Positions 50,551 through 60,722 are shown, numbered from the stretch's first letter. The stretch: DNA of 64,000 bases from Staphylococcus felis (GCF_003012915.1 NZ_CP027770.1:62001-126000); one strand, 5' to 3'. Made by a program: numbers and translations. The notes: generated by a model not told the origin, from the letters alone.

Positions 50551-52314
50551 CTACACCTCACCTTTTAATGGATTATCAAGCTGGATTTGTACATATTTTT
50601 TCACCTTTTGTTGCATGCGCATATTTAAAAGTGCTTTCACTGTAATCCTATGCCCAAACAATACCTCTCGTAATGCATCAGCGTGTCTCAAGTGATTTCG
50701 AATTGCTCGTTCAGTCGTTTCTTTAACGATTTGATATAAAGCTTCTTCAGAGACATCATACTTATGGTGAAAATGATGGATTAACGTACCAAGTTGATTT
50801 TGAATAACGGCGTGTTGGAACTTAGCAATAACATCTTCAATACAATCAGCAACAAGACTTTGATTCGTCACTTCGATATTAGGTACTGTTTGGCTTAATG
50901 TGTCTATATCAATACGCGCTCCCCCTAAGTCCCTCACAATGAATGAAAATTCATGTGTATCTTTGTCTAGCTGTAATATTGTATTTTGTTGATGCGCCTC
51001 AAGTGCAATACCATATGTTTGAATGTAACCGATAAGCGGTGTAATCAGGCGCTCAGCATAGTGTCGAATAAAGGTTTGAATCGTCGACGAATTCACTTCC
51101 CCGTAGATATGTTCAATTAAACTATCTACCGTCACTTGATGATCTACTGGATTATATTGTGTTAACGCCGCTGTTACAATTTGAATGTCCTCTTCTATTT
51201 GATGAGACGGTGCATAACGTACAATCATTGCAAATTGACGTGCCAAATCTTTTTCAACATCAACATATGCACCATATGGTTCTGCTGCTACTTTTAATGA
51301 TGGATATATTTCAAGCATATCTTGAAGCTGATGACTTAACTTCGGACCATCTACCGTCGTCACAGTTGAAACCGTTCTGACTGCACTCGTTGCTTGGATA
51401 TTGACGGGTAGTTTAATGTGATACGGTTTATGGACAAGTGCCATCGTTCTAAATGATAATGTCGCCTTACTCTCTACAGTATGGGGCGTAGGGATGACAA
51501 GATGCTTTTCAATTTCATCTTCAAACTGTTTGACAATCACATTTTCGTATTGCCATGGATGTACAAACATGACTTTATACACCTCTAATGGATAATCGAA
51601 TGATGCCATAAAATGATGAAGCTGGGTTTTTAACTCTGGTATAATTCGATTTAATACGAAGTCGCTCTCTTCATTCATTGACGTTTCATTCAAGAAAGAT
51701 TGATGAACGAGTACTACTCTAAGCGGGATGATCTTCATAAATTCAGGTGCATAACGTTTCATCTCATCCTTAGTCAATGGCAATTTCGTTTTAGTAAGAG
51801 GATGTGATGGATGACCTTCCCAGACCATTCCTTCTGTATACCCTAAACCAGAAAAGTGTTCATCGTCATTCATATGCAACAACCACGATAAGAAATTGAG
51901 CGTATTCGGCATCCTTGAAAACTTCAATGAATGTTGTATCGCTGTTTGACGTTGTGCATATTGTTCATAACTCAACGTTAAGCCGAGACAACTCGAATGA
52001 AGCTCATCCATTAGGCGTTCGTGGAAATGAATGTCAAAATGCATTTTGAGCACATCCATCAGTTCATCTAATGACGTGATAGCTTGACTATGTTGACCAC
52101 ATGTATACGTTATGGGTCCATTCAATTCAAATTGATAAAATGCACTTCTTGTTTCATATTCAACATGAATACAATGTTGATGTCTTTGGATTTTGATACT
52201 GCCATTTTGAATCGTCGTTCGTGTATCATCAGGGAATAAGGATTCCTTAACACATGCTAATAATACACGATATTGAATATTTTGCTCTGCTTTTTTTTGA
52301 TGATTAACGCTCAT
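50551..52314 (-). CDS. sfaB: NIS siderophore synthetase SfaB
   Basis: This 587-residue IucA/IucC enzyme joins the second citrate to citryl-D-ornithine to finish staphyloferrin A. HPSHPLTKTKL (about residue 170; ATP-binding), SFRTMALVHKPYHIKLPVNIQATSAVRTV and HQQNTILQLDKDTHEFSFIVRDLGGARID are conserved blocks. The FhuF-like C-terminus follows. The ATG lies inside the end of sfaA (11-base overlap), with GGAGGC upstream. Part of sfaA-sfaB-sfaC. Confidence 0.94.
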   Translation of the reverse strand: MSVNHQKKAEQNIQYRVLLACVKESLFPDDTRTTIQNGSIKIQRHQHCIHVEYETRSAFYQFELNGPITYTCGQHSQAITSLDELMDVLKMHFDIHFHERLMDELHSSCLGLTLSYEQYAQRQTAIQHSLKFSRMPNTLNFLSWLLHMNDDEHFSGLGYTEGMVWEGHPSHPLTKTKLPLTKDEMKRYAPEFMKIIPLRVVLVHQSFLNETSMNEESDFVLNRIIPELKTQLHHFMASFDYPLEVYKVMFVHPWQYENVIVKQFEDEIEKHLVIPTPHTVESKATLSFRTMALVHKPYHIKLPVNIQATSAVRTVSTVTTVDGPKLSHQLQDMLEIYPSLKVAAEPYGAYVDVEKDLARQFAMIVRYAPSHQIEEDIQIVTAALTQYNPVDHQVTVDSLIEHIYGEVNSSTIQTFIRHYAERLITPLIGYIQTYGIALEAHQQNTILQLDKDTHEFSFIVRDLGGARIDIDTLSQTVPNIEVTNQSLVADCIEDVIAKFQHAVIQNQLGTLIHHFHHKYDVSEEALYQIVKETTERAIRNHLRHADALREVLFGHRITVKALLNMRMQQKVKKYVQIQLDNPLKGEV

Positions 52315-53476
52315 GTTTCACGCCTCCATTAAAACTAATATGAATGATATATCCTACTGTCGCAATCACAATTGTCGCAATACCCATTAATAAAAATGTT
52401 TGAATAATGCCTATCGCTTCAGAGATTAAACTCATCAGCATCGCCCCTAACGGAATCATTCCTCTATCCATCATGACCACACTTAATATTTTACCTCTAT
52501 GTTCAGGATCACTATCATTTTGAAAATAAATACGGTTAGATGTTCTTGCAAGTTGGCCACATAAGCCGACTAAAAATATCACTAAAAATAATGCATACAC
52601 ACCAGCTGGATCGATGAGCACAAGTCCAACACCAAATAGAATCGAGCTGATATAGTAAAGTTGTGTTACCTTAACATGCTTCAACACAGTTGGGATACAG
52701 AGTGTCGCCACAATTCCACCCACTGCACTAAACGTCATAGCCGTTCCAAACACTGTAGCATCATTAGGAAATCGAAAATCTGTCAGAATCGGCATTAGTG
52801 TCGTATATGAATAACCTGTCGCCATAATTAAAAATGATGTCATCATCAAGCGCCGACCTGAATGATGTTGCTTAAAATAGCGCCATGCAATTGATAATGA
52901 AAACTTTGATTTTTCAACGACTTGTTTTGTTTTGATATCAAGGGGCATACTCATGATAAGAGATGCCACATAACAGAGTGACTGTGCGATAAATGCAGCC
53001 TTCACTCCAGAAAATGCGATTAGAAATCCGGCGATTGCAGGACCAATTGAACGGCAAATGTTCAAAATAAACGAATGATACGCTACCGCCTTAGAAATCG
53101 TTAAACGCTTTGATATATCAGGTAGAATCGCTTGACGAACAGGTGTCTCAATCGCGCTAATCACACCTCGCATTAAAGCATAAATATAAAGTATGTACAT
53201 TGATACATCGCCTGTTATAATCATTACTGTAAGCGCAGTTGTCGTTACTAATGAACACGTAACACTCACTTTAATTAATGTACTTCGTGAATAACGATCT
53301 GCAATAGCACCTGCCCATAAACTTAGAACAAAGATAGGTGCTAACCTAAAAAAGTTAATAAAGGCAAGATCTAAAGCGTTATGATTCACTTGATACGCGT
53401 ACCAATTTAAAGCAATTTGTCCAGTCCAATTCCCTAAAAATAAGAAAAAAGAACTTGGAAAAAACCACTTTGCCAA
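52304..53476 (-). CDS. sfaA: staphyloferrin A exporter SfaA (MFS)
   Basis: This 390-residue MFS protein has about 12 membrane segments and the motif A loop GAIADRYSRSTLIK (about residue 58); GNWTGQIALNWYAYQ is at the N-terminus. SfaA exports staphyloferrin A from the cytosol. The start is probably the second TTG at 53476 (MAKWFFPSSFF): GAGGAG lies 9 bases before it, while the first TTG at 53482 is too close. It is divergent from sfaD, sharing a Fur box. Confidence 0.92.
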   Translation of the reverse strand: MAKWFFPSSFFLFLGNWTGQIALNWYAYQVNHNALDLAFINFFRLAPIFVLSLWAGAIADRYSRSTLIKVSVTCSLVTTTALTVMIITGDVSMYILYIYALMRGVISAIETPVRQAILPDISKRLTISKAVAYHSFILNICRSIGPAIAGFLIAFSGVKAAFIAQSLCYVASLIMSMPLDIKTKQVVEKSKFSLSIAWRYFKQHHSGRRLMMTSFLIMATGYSYTTLMPILTDFRFPNDATVFGTAMTFSAVGGIVATLCIPTVLKHVKVTQLYYISSILFGVGLVLIDPAGVYALFLVIFLVGLCGQLARTSNRIYFQNDSDPEHRGKILSVVMMDRGMIPLGAMLMSLISEAIGIIQTFLLMGIATIVIATVGYIIHISFNGGVKHER

Positions 53477-53496
53477 AATCAATCACTCCTCTTTAA

Positions 53497-53517
53497 TTGA
53501 TAATCATTCTCATTTCC
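53497..53517. promoter_or_regulatory. Fur box between sfaA and sfaD
   Basis: TTGATAATCATTCTCATTTCC is a near-consensus Fur site. It lies in the 102-base divergent region and should repress both sfaABC and sfaD when iron is plentiful. Confidence 0.9.
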
Positions 53518-53578
53518 GATATTATGGATTATACGAATCATCGTTGCATTTGTAAAATAAAAAGAACGAGGTGCTCTA

Positions 53579-55543
53579 ATGTATTCAAAGGAAAATGTAT
53601 TAAAAGATGATTTAATAAAATTAACCAAAGATGAAAAAGAATGTTATGATACCTTGATTGAACAAAATGAAGAATGGGCTAACGCCTTTCTCAATCACGT
53701 TCAAATCGGTCGCGATAAAATTACCGCTCGACTTGTGAGCTCGATTTATCGCGAAAATTTAGTTCAAGGGTTTGATCACGCGCGCATTATGGGAGCGCAT
53801 CAAATGACACATTCACCTATTCATTCTGGAGAGGTTTTAACAATTCATTTTACATATACCGATCAAACGATTTGTACACAAATCACTGGACGTCATGCTT
53901 TTAACCGCATTGATGTTCAAGGTCCATTTTATTGGAAAAAAGGAAATGCGTATGAACGTATCGCACATCCGAATGACGTTTTAGATATCATTATTCAAGA
54001 AGATAAAGCATTGGGTGGAGAAGCGGCAGAACAATTTCAAGATGACCTAGAAAATAGCGCCGCGCATATGATTATGGCAATGAGTTATCAACAATTAAAC
54101 CGCCGTCCCCATTCTTTAATTGAATATATAGAATCACAAGCTGATCCATACCTTACTTCAGAACAGCTTGTCACTGAAGGACATCCGCTTCACCCAGGCG
54201 CTAAATTGCGTAAAGGGATGACAACAAATGAAACCATTCAATATGCGTCAGAGTACGGCCATCCTATTGAGCTCAAATTTATTCTTGTACATCAAGATAT
54301 TGTTCGTGTGCAAGGCGTACACCAAGCCTACTCAAATACAGTATTCGATATGTTTCAAGGACTTTTGGAATCAGCAGAGCAAGCATTAACAGATAAAGAA
54401 AATCTCGATGATTATCAGGTGATGATTGTCCACCCTTGGCAGTATCATCACGTGATGCATAAAGATTATTCAAACGCATTGGCATCGCGACGCATCATAC
54501 CTATTGATTTGACGCGTACGTATTATGCCGGCTTATCATTCCGCACGTTAATGCCTGAATTACCAGATGTTTCACCACACATTAAGTTATCAACCAATGT
54601 GCATATTACAGGTGAAATTCGTACATTGTCTGAACAAACGACACATAACGGTCCACTCGTCAGTCATATTTTGGATGATATTGTTTATCAAGATTGTTGG
54701 TTTGATACCGTTGCAGCCACACATGTATCAGAAGTTGCGGGGGCTCACTTTTATGAGTCACAAGCAGACAAAGATGAACAAGAGCGACTCAGCGAGCAAT
54801 TAGGCACATTGTACCGTAAGAATATATATCACTATGTTGATCAAGATGAATTGCCTTTCATTGCATCAAGTCTAGTAGCATCAAACATCAAGACCCAAAC
54901 ACCACTTGTCATTGACTTGATTCAACGTTATATGCAACAGCACACTGATTTAGATGAAATAGAAGCTATCTGTCAATGGTTTAACACTTATGCGACAGCA
55001 CTGATTGATTTTGTCGTACCGTTACTCGTCAAATACGGTATCGGTCTTGAAGCACACCTTCAAAATACGATAGCTGTTATCGATCAAAACAATGGCTCGC
55101 TTAAAAAAATGCTCGTTCGTGACTTTGAAGGTTTACGAATCGATACAGCTCAACTCGAAAAAGCTGGCTACACAACAAAGGCTTTTCATGAGAAATCACG
55201 TATCCTAACAGATAGTCAAACATCTGTATTTAATAAAGCTTTTTATTCAACTGTTCAAAACCACCTTGGAGAACTCGTTGCAGCAATTGTCAAACACTAC
55301 GTTCACCCAGACTTAGAACAGTTATTATGGAATCAAGTAAGTACACGAATCAAAGCGCTATTTACTGTCTTTTACGATAGTTCACTTGACCCATCACGCA
55401 TAAAAGAAATAGAGCGCGTTTTCTTTAGCGAAACGATTGATTATAAATGCGTAACTACAATGCGACTCCTTGATGAAGCACATGAATACACGTATATTAA
55501 AGTGCAAAATCCATTGCAAATGACGATGCAAACAAACGACTAG
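53579..55543 (+). CDS. sfaD: NIS siderophore synthetase SfaD
   Basis: This 654-residue IucA/IucC enzyme condenses citrate with D-ornithine, the first step of staphyloferrin A synthesis. Conserved blocks are EGHPLHPGAKLRKGM (about residue 200), MIVHPWQYHHV, LSFRTLMPELPDVSPHIKLSTNVHITGEIRTL and GIGLEAHLQNTIAVIDQNNG followed by LVRDFEGLRID. ACGAGGTG lies before the ATG. It is paralogous to SfaB and transcribed in the opposite direction from sfaABC. Confidence 0.94.
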   Translation: MYSKENVLKDDLIKLTKDEKECYDTLIEQNEEWANAFLNHVQIGRDKITARLVSSIYRENLVQGFDHARIMGAHQMTHSPIHSGEVLTIHFTYTDQTICTQITGRHAFNRIDVQGPFYWKKGNAYERIAHPNDVLDIIIQEDKALGGEAAEQFQDDLENSAAHMIMAMSYQQLNRRPHSLIEYIESQADPYLTSEQLVTEGHPLHPGAKLRKGMTTNETIQYASEYGHPIELKFILVHQDIVRVQGVHQAYSNTVFDMFQGLLESAEQALTDKENLDDYQVMIVHPWQYHHVMHKDYSNALASRRIIPIDLTRTYYAGLSFRTLMPELPDVSPHIKLSTNVHITGEIRTLSEQTTHNGPLVSHILDDIVYQDCWFDTVAATHVSEVAGAHFYESQADKDEQERLSEQLGTLYRKNIYHYVDQDELPFIASSLVASNIKTQTPLVIDLIQRYMQQHTDLDEIEAICQWFNTYATALIDFVVPLLVKYGIGLEAHLQNTIAVIDQNNGSLKKMLVRDFEGLRIDTAQLEKAGYTTKAFHEKSRILTDSQTSVFNKAFYSTVQNHLGELVAAIVKHYVHPDLEQLLWNQVSTRIKALFTVFYDSSLDPSRIKEIERVFFSETIDYKCVTTMRLLDEAHEYTYIKVQNPLQMTMQTND

Positions 55544-55600
55544 TAATATGCCATTTCAATGATTTCAAGTAACGTATTTTATACTTTTGAGTAATGTAAC

Positions 55601-55654
55601 AATAGAGGCTTGGATTTTGATGTATATATCAATAGCATCCAAGTCTCTATTTTG
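55601..55654 (+). terminator. sfaD terminator
   Basis: AATAGAGGCTTGGAT (55601-55615) pairs with ATCCAAGTCTCTATT (55637-55651), 15 positions with one mismatch, and TTGCGTTATTTTTTATTTC follows. Confidence 0.88.
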
Positions 55655-55825
55655 CGTTATTTTTTATTTCAAAACTTCGACACATCAATTTCATTGTGAT
55701 AAACTTTGTAAGTATGGATTCAATGCGACTCTTATTGATACAGATATTGAATCATGATACGATATTCATCTTTTCTTATTAATAGGTTTTAAAAACCTTT
55801 AGCGACATACAAAGGAGTGCAACTT

Positions 55826-56986
55826 ATGACAATCATGCGTACAATTACTTTTATGCTGAGTATTTTTATTGTCGGAATGGTTGAATTGGTTGTAGCAGGG
55901 ATTATGAATCTGATGAGTGCAGATTTGAATGTATCGGAAGCTTGGATAGGTCAACTCGTAACCATATATGCCTTTACCTTTGCATTAACAGGCCCTATCC
56001 TCGTTAAACTCACGTCCAGATATTCACCTAAGGTCGTCTTACTAAGTGCTATCGTCTTTTTTGTCATTGGCAATTTAATGATTGCACTCTCTCCAAACTT
56101 TGTCATTTTAATTATTGGCCGCATCATTTCATCAGCCGCTGCAGCATTAATCGTAGTCAAAATACTAGCTGTCACTGTTGTTTTATCAAGACCTGAACAT
56201 CGAGGTAAAATGTTAGGTATTGTTTACACTGGTTTTAGTGGCTCAAATGTATTTGGCGTACCGATAGGAACATTGATTGGAGACTGGTTAGGCTGGCGTT
56301 TTACATTTGGAATGATTATTGCAGTTGGTGTATTAGCAGGGATTTTACTTGCTGTCTATTTACCTAAACAATTAACTACACATCACGAAGAACCTGTTAC
56401 ATCTACAAAACAACCATTGCATCACAAAAGGGAAATTTTCAAGCTGCTCTCCATTACATTTATCGTTTTAACAGCGAATTCTGCAGCCTATATTTATATT
56501 AATCCATTGATTTTATCAGGCGATCATACAATTCAATTTGTGTCATTGGCTCTATTAGTGATTGGTATTGCAGGTATGCTTGGAACATCGATGGGTGGCT
56601 ATCTCACCGATCGACTTTCACCTAAAAAATGGCTATTGATCAGCGTATCTTGCTTTATTGCGATTATGCTTATACTTAATCAGTTGTGGTCTACAAGTAT
56701 CTGGTTACTCCTCTTTTTATTTATTTGGCACATCATTCAATGGAGTACCAACCCCGCAATACAATCAGGACTTATTGATCAAGCACAAGGCGATCACAGC
56801 CACGTAATGAGCTGGAATATGTCCGCTCTTAATGCAGGTATTGGCTTTGGCGCTTTACTTGGTGGTATTATCGTATCACACATCAGTTTATTTGCGACAC
56901 TTTATATCGCTTCATTATTAGGCGTTATGGCATTAGTAATTGTGATTTCACTTAAATCACCCAAAACACATCGACACTCAGCATAA
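55826..56986 (+). CDS. DHA1-family MFS transporter
   Basis: This 386-residue protein has 12 membrane segments. LSIFIVGMVELVVAGIMNLMSADLNVSEAWIGQLVT is typical of the AraJ/YdhP/PbuE-like DHA1 group (drug, arabinose or purine efflux), and RPEHRGKMLGIVYTGFSGSNVFGVPIGTLIGDWLGWR gives motif C. The start at 55826 (MTIMRTITF) has AAAGGAG 8 bases upstream. It stands alone between sfaD and repeat copy C, has no Fur box, and its substrate is unknown. Confidence 0.87.
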   Translation: MTIMRTITFMLSIFIVGMVELVVAGIMNLMSADLNVSEAWIGQLVTIYAFTFALTGPILVKLTSRYSPKVVLLSAIVFFVIGNLMIALSPNFVILIIGRIISSAAAALIVVKILAVTVVLSRPEHRGKMLGIVYTGFSGSNVFGVPIGTLIGDWLGWRFTFGMIIAVGVLAGILLAVYLPKQLTTHHEEPVTSTKQPLHHKREIFKLLSITFIVLTANSAAYIYINPLILSGDHTIQFVSLALLVIGIAGMLGTSMGGYLTDRLSPKKWLLISVSCFIAIMLILNQLWSTSIWLLLFLFIWHIIQWSTNPAIQSGLIDQAQGDHSHVMSWNMSALNAGIGFGALLGGIIVSHISLFATLYIASLLGVMALVIVISLKSPKTHRHSA

Positions 56987-57064
56987 ATTATTTCACAAAA
57001 AGGAACTGGGATATAAATATCGGTTCTATAGTAAATCGGACTGGTGTATAAATAATTTCATTTA

Positions 57065-57131
57065 TTTGATTGTTCCATAAAGCCTCGCTTTTCTAGGCAC
57101 CTCAGAAGTCTCGGCTTAGGAATCAATCAAA
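57065..57131. repeat. short inverse-orientation relative of the intergenic hairpin repeat
   Basis: TTTGATTG (57065-57072) and CAATCAAA (57124-57131) bound a stem-loop. Read on the minus strand its body contains GCCGAGACTTCTGAGG and CCTAGAAAAGCGAGGC, the same landmarks as GGCGAGACTCCTGAGG and CCTAGGAAATGCGAGCC in copies A-C. The rest of 56987-57304 holds no convincing gene: a 36-codon frame near 57170 has no ribosome binding site, and a perfect 10-bp hairpin (GCTCTCAGTC/GACTGAGAGC) lies at 57293-57318. Confidence 0.6.
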
Positions 57132-57304
57132 TGTGCTATATTTATTCACATCCCTAAGTTATAAAATATGACTTACCAACTCAATTTTACTGATTTATGT
57201 CGTATTAAAAGAGGCATTAATGTTCAAGACTTTATGATCACACAACGAAAAGGAGTTAAACAATCCATTATTGCATAACGCCTTAATTTAATGCTCTCAG
57301 TCCA

Positions 57305-57559
57305 ATTTGACTGAGAGCCAAAATATCTCAGTAATTGAAAAACTTCGAGGTTTTCGTAAGAAATTACGAAAAATCTCGAAGTTTTTTCTTTAATTCAATG
57401 ATACGAAAGTGTCTTTTTTAAAAGTATTTTAATGTAAAATTATACGTATATCACGTCGTATTGTTGGCGAGACGCCTGAGGGAATAGGATGAGCGTCGAG
57501 ACCGGGCCCCGACCCGTCCCCTAGAAAATGCGAGCCAAACAATACGAATGATTGATAAA
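57305..57559. repeat. intergenic hairpin repeat, copy C, left part
   Basis: It has the same order of hairpins as copies A and B (AACTTCGAGGTTTTCGTAAG...TTACGAAAAATCTCGAAG; TATTGTTGGCGAGACGCCTG...GCGAGCCAAACAATACG), ending ATTGATAAA at the intron 3' junction. It lies between convergent MFS and asp23 genes. Confidence 0.85.
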
Positions 57560-57973
57560 ATCGAGTAGGAGAGTAGCCATTAATTGACTACTCGTCCTCT
57601 CACACCACCGAGCGTACGGTTCCGTACTCGGCGGTTCAATATCTTGCGTAAGCCAACTCTGCAAGCTGGGTTAATGGTATCAGTCCCCACTTGTAGAGTT
57701 GTTTTGTTGTAAGTGCACGATGAACCTCGTGCGTGTTTGATAGTCGCCAGTACTTTTTTCGAGACTGTGCGATTTTCATCGCACTTCTATGGTCAAGACC
57801 ATATTGGCGCAACATCTTATACTTAGTTCTTACTCTTTTCCACCGTTTAAGTATGAGTTGTCTAAGTCGGCGGTTTAACCAAGATTGCGTGTTTTCAATA
57901 TGAATCGTCTACACTTAGTTGGACAAATTCTATGAGAATAGATATTGTTAAATTAAGAAAGTAGGCGATTTTT

Positions 57974-58255
57974 ATGACAAGAGAAAGAAGAACTTTTAGT
58001 CCTGAATTTAAATTACAAATGGTAAAGCTTTATGAAAATGGTAAGCCTAGAAATGAAATTGCTCGTGAATATGATTTAACACCTTCGGCGTTAGGGAAAT
58101 GGATTAAGCAACATCAAAATACTGGTTCATTTAACCATCAAGATAACTTAACTAATGAAGAAAAAGAACTAAGAAAATTACGTAAAGAAAATCAACAATT
58201 GAAAATGGAAAATGATATTTTAAAGCAAGCAGCGCTGATCATGGGACGAAAATAG
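57974..58255 (+). CDS. IS3-family transposase OrfA
   Basis: This 93-residue protein is an HTH (RNEIAREYDLTPSALGKWIKQH) plus a leucine-zipper-like coiled coil (EEKELRKLRKENQQLKMENDILKQAAL), the normal layout of IS3 OrfA. It ends MGRK just at the frameshift region. Confidence 0.92.
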   Translation: MTRERRTFSPEFKLQMVKLYENGKPRNEIAREYDLTPSALGKWIKQHQNTGSFNHQDNLTNEEKELRKLRKENQQLKMENDILKQAALIMGRK

Positions 58256-58296
58256 ATGTCATTCGAAAGAATGCCAATAAATATTCAGTATCAGCA

Positions 58297-59118
58297 ATGT
58301 GCAAAGTCCTGCAAATCTCTAGAAGTAGTTACTATTACGAAATTAACAAATCACCCAACGTTGAAAAAGATGATCGAGATAAGGAAATTAGCGATAAAAT
58401 TATCGAGATTTTCAATTCTAATCGCAAATGTTTTGGAACAAGAAGGATTAAAAATGAACTTATCAAAAATGGTTTAAATGTCTCAAGACGACGTATAGGA
58501 CGCATTATGAAAGCAAATAAATTAGTATCTTCTTATACGACATCGAAGTATAAATCATTTCCTTCTCGCTCAAGTGAACGCGAAATCAATAATGAATTAA
58601 ATCAAAGTTTCAATAGAAAAGAACCATTGGAAGTTCTTGTCAGTGATTTGACATATGTAAAAGTGGCTGGAAAATGGCATTACATATGTTTATTTATTGA
58701 TCTTTTTAACCGTGAGATTGTTGGGCATAGCGCAGGCTCAAAGAAAGATAGCACGCTTGTATCCAAGGCACTTAGTAGCATTAGACACGATTTAAGAGAC
58801 GTACAAATGTTTCACACTGACAGAGGAAAAGAGTTTGATAATCACATGATTGATGATGTACTAGATACCTTTGGTATCAAAAGATCTTTAAGCATGAAAG
58901 GATGTCCATATGACAACGCAGTAGCTGAAAGTACATTTAAAGCGTTAAAAACTGAATTCATTAAACAGTATGATTTTAAATCTATTAATCACTTAAAACT
59001 CGAATTGTTTGATTATGTTAATTGGTATAACAACATTCGACCTCATAGTGCATTAAATTATCTGACGCCGAAAGCGTACAAAGATAGTTTCTATAAAAAC
59101 TGTCTAGAAATCTGTTGA
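58297..59118 (+). CDS. IS3-family transposase OrfB (DDE integrase core)
   Basis: This 273-residue frame has HTH_21-like FGTRRIKNELIKNG and an rve core with DLTYVKVAGKWHYICLFIDL, FHTDRGKEF and GCPYDNAVAESTFKALKTE, giving a complete D,D,E triad. The frame opens upstream (about 58243: ..KIDVIRKNANKYSVS) and would be joined to OrfA by -1 slippage. The element looks intact. Confidence 0.92.
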   Translation: MCKVLQISRSSYYYEINKSPNVEKDDRDKEISDKIIEIFNSNRKCFGTRRIKNELIKNGLNVSRRRIGRIMKANKLVSSYTTSKYKSFPSRSSEREINNELNQSFNRKEPLEVLVSDLTYVKVAGKWHYICLFIDLFNREIVGHSAGSKKDSTLVSKALSSIRHDLRDVQMFHTDRGKEFDNHMIDDVLDTFGIKRSLSMKGCPYDNAVAESTFKALKTEFIKQYDFKSINHLKLELFDYVNWYNNIRPHSALNYLTPKAYKDSFYKNCLEIC

Positions 59119-60655
59119 CATACCAATAAATTCTCTGATAAAACCTCTACCAAAGTAATTTATCCAGCCTCTCGTCACTTGGTTAATTTCAGTGATAATG
59201 TCTTTAAAGGTACCGGGTCTATTTCGTTTCGTTATTTTCCTTAAGACGCGTATTAAATTTCTTTTTGCTTCCGTAGTCGGTCTGAAACGACAAACCCCAT
59301 TTACCTTGGTTATTAGACAACTCAAGAACTTTAAACGTGTGACTGCTCCTATTCTGCTTTTATCTTCATTGACAGCCAACTTCAGTTGCTTTTCAATGAA
59401 TTTCGTTACACTCATCATTACGCGTTCACCTGCACGTTTTGTCCGTACAAAGATGACAAAGTCATCTGCATAGCGTACAAACCGGTGTCCACGCTTTTCG
59501 AGTTCTTTATCCAGTTCATGTAGATAGATATTACATAGTAAAGGAGAGATAACGCCCCCTTGTGGTGCACCTATCTTTCTTTCTGCGACTTCGCCAGATA
59601 GGTCAATGGCACCTACTTGTAAACTTCTACGGATAAATGTTGAAATTGACTTATCTTGAACATGGCGTTCGAACAAATACATCAGCTTATCATGATTTAA
59701 CATGTCAAAGCACTGTTTCAAATCACAATCCACGGCTATTTTATAGCCCTCTTCGTAGTAAATAGCGCATTGCTTAAGTGCTGTTCCTGTGCTACGATTA
59801 GGTCTGAAACCATGGCTATGATTCGAAAATGTTCGGTCGATGCTGGGTTCAATCACTTGTTTAATCGCTTGTTGTATTACCCTGTCTCTAGCGACAGGGA
59901 TACCAAGCACACGCATTTTCCCATTTGGTTTGGGAATTTGCACTTTTCGAACTGCTTGAGGTTGGTATGTGCCTTCAAGCAGTTTTTTCGTTATCTGTGA
60001 AAAGTACTGCGCAAAGTGAGCACGAAGTTCACTGACTTTCATGCCGTCAATTCCAGGAGCACCTTTGTTTTTCTTAACTTTCTTGATAGCTTTTTCTATG
60101 TTGTCTGGTCTTACAACAAGCTCCATCAATGATGGAGACTTACGATACATTTCTTTCATTTCACCTAAGATTTACTGTACACACTTATGTATTCTTTTTT
60201 TTCGTTCCACTACTTATCCTTCCATAAGCTGCCGATTAAACCGTATTCTGTACGTCGTAAATCTATAACCTCCAATCTTTACTTTGTATTGAATATTGTT
60301 CAGTCCTTCGGTACATTTTCCCTACTATGACTTCTGCTGACTTCTCATCATTCGTTGTTACTACGGTAGAGTACCGCTGATGAGACCTCCCCGGGTAAGA
60401 TGTAACCTCTTTCCACTCATGCCACCGCATCATTTACTATATAGAACTCGGGTAGTATTGGACTTTATCTTGTTCTGCAGATTCATCCATTCTACATAGC
60501 CTTGTATGATGTTTCTGTTCGTCAGTGCGAGTGTTTGCGTCCGACTTCCTTCAGATTCCACTTCGCAATGGACACCCTTGTCTTTCGCTAACAGTTCCTA
60601 CTACCAAGCCTGTAACGGACTTTCACCGTCAAGATGTTACCCATGCCGGGCGCAC

Positions 60656-60722
60656 GGAAAAGCGTAGAGGTGATTCAATCATGAACCATCTCTACGCTAT
60701 ATTTTGGGATTGATATCCCAAA
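60656..60722. repeat. intergenic hairpin repeat, copy C, right part
   Basis: The AGCGTAGAGGTG / CATCTCTACGCT hairpin and the GGGATTGATATCCCA end match copy A's right part. On the minus strand this hairpin followed by TTTTCC is the apparent terminator of asp23, and the intron begins directly after it. Confidence 0.85.

Larger units (their letters stand above)
57901..59123 (+). mobile_element. IS3-family insertion sequence inside the intron
   Basis: The element spans 1223 bases with CAATA at both sides (57896-57900 and 59124-59128), a 5-bp target duplication. That is confirmed because the intact intron has a single CAATA at this point. Ends are imperfectly inverted (GTCTACACTTAGTTGGACA against GTCAACAGATTTCTAGACA). 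It has orfA and orfB with a -1 shift at CGAAAATAG. Confidence 0.92.
57636..60159 (-). pseudogene. ltrA: group II intron reverse transcriptase, split by IS
   Basis: The N-terminal 343 residues or so (59124-60159) match the intact copy at 15704-16999, including RYADD. The frame then runs into the IS (..EFIGMSTDF) and stops. The missing C-terminal part of the X domain lies beyond the IS at 57636-57900. The protein should lack maturase activity, so splicing of this intron would need the intact copy in trans. Confidence 0.93.
57560..60655 (-). mobile_element. group IIC intron, second copy, interrupted by an IS
   Basis: This element has the same ends and nearly identical sequence as the intron at 15628-17495 (for example GTGCGCCCGG at 60655 and CTCGAT at 57560; a few base changes such as GTCACC to GCCACC near 60420). 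Without the 1223-bp IS and its 5-bp duplication it would also be 1868 bases. It lies after the terminator hairpin of asp23, in the same repeat and orientation as copy A. Confidence 0.9.
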
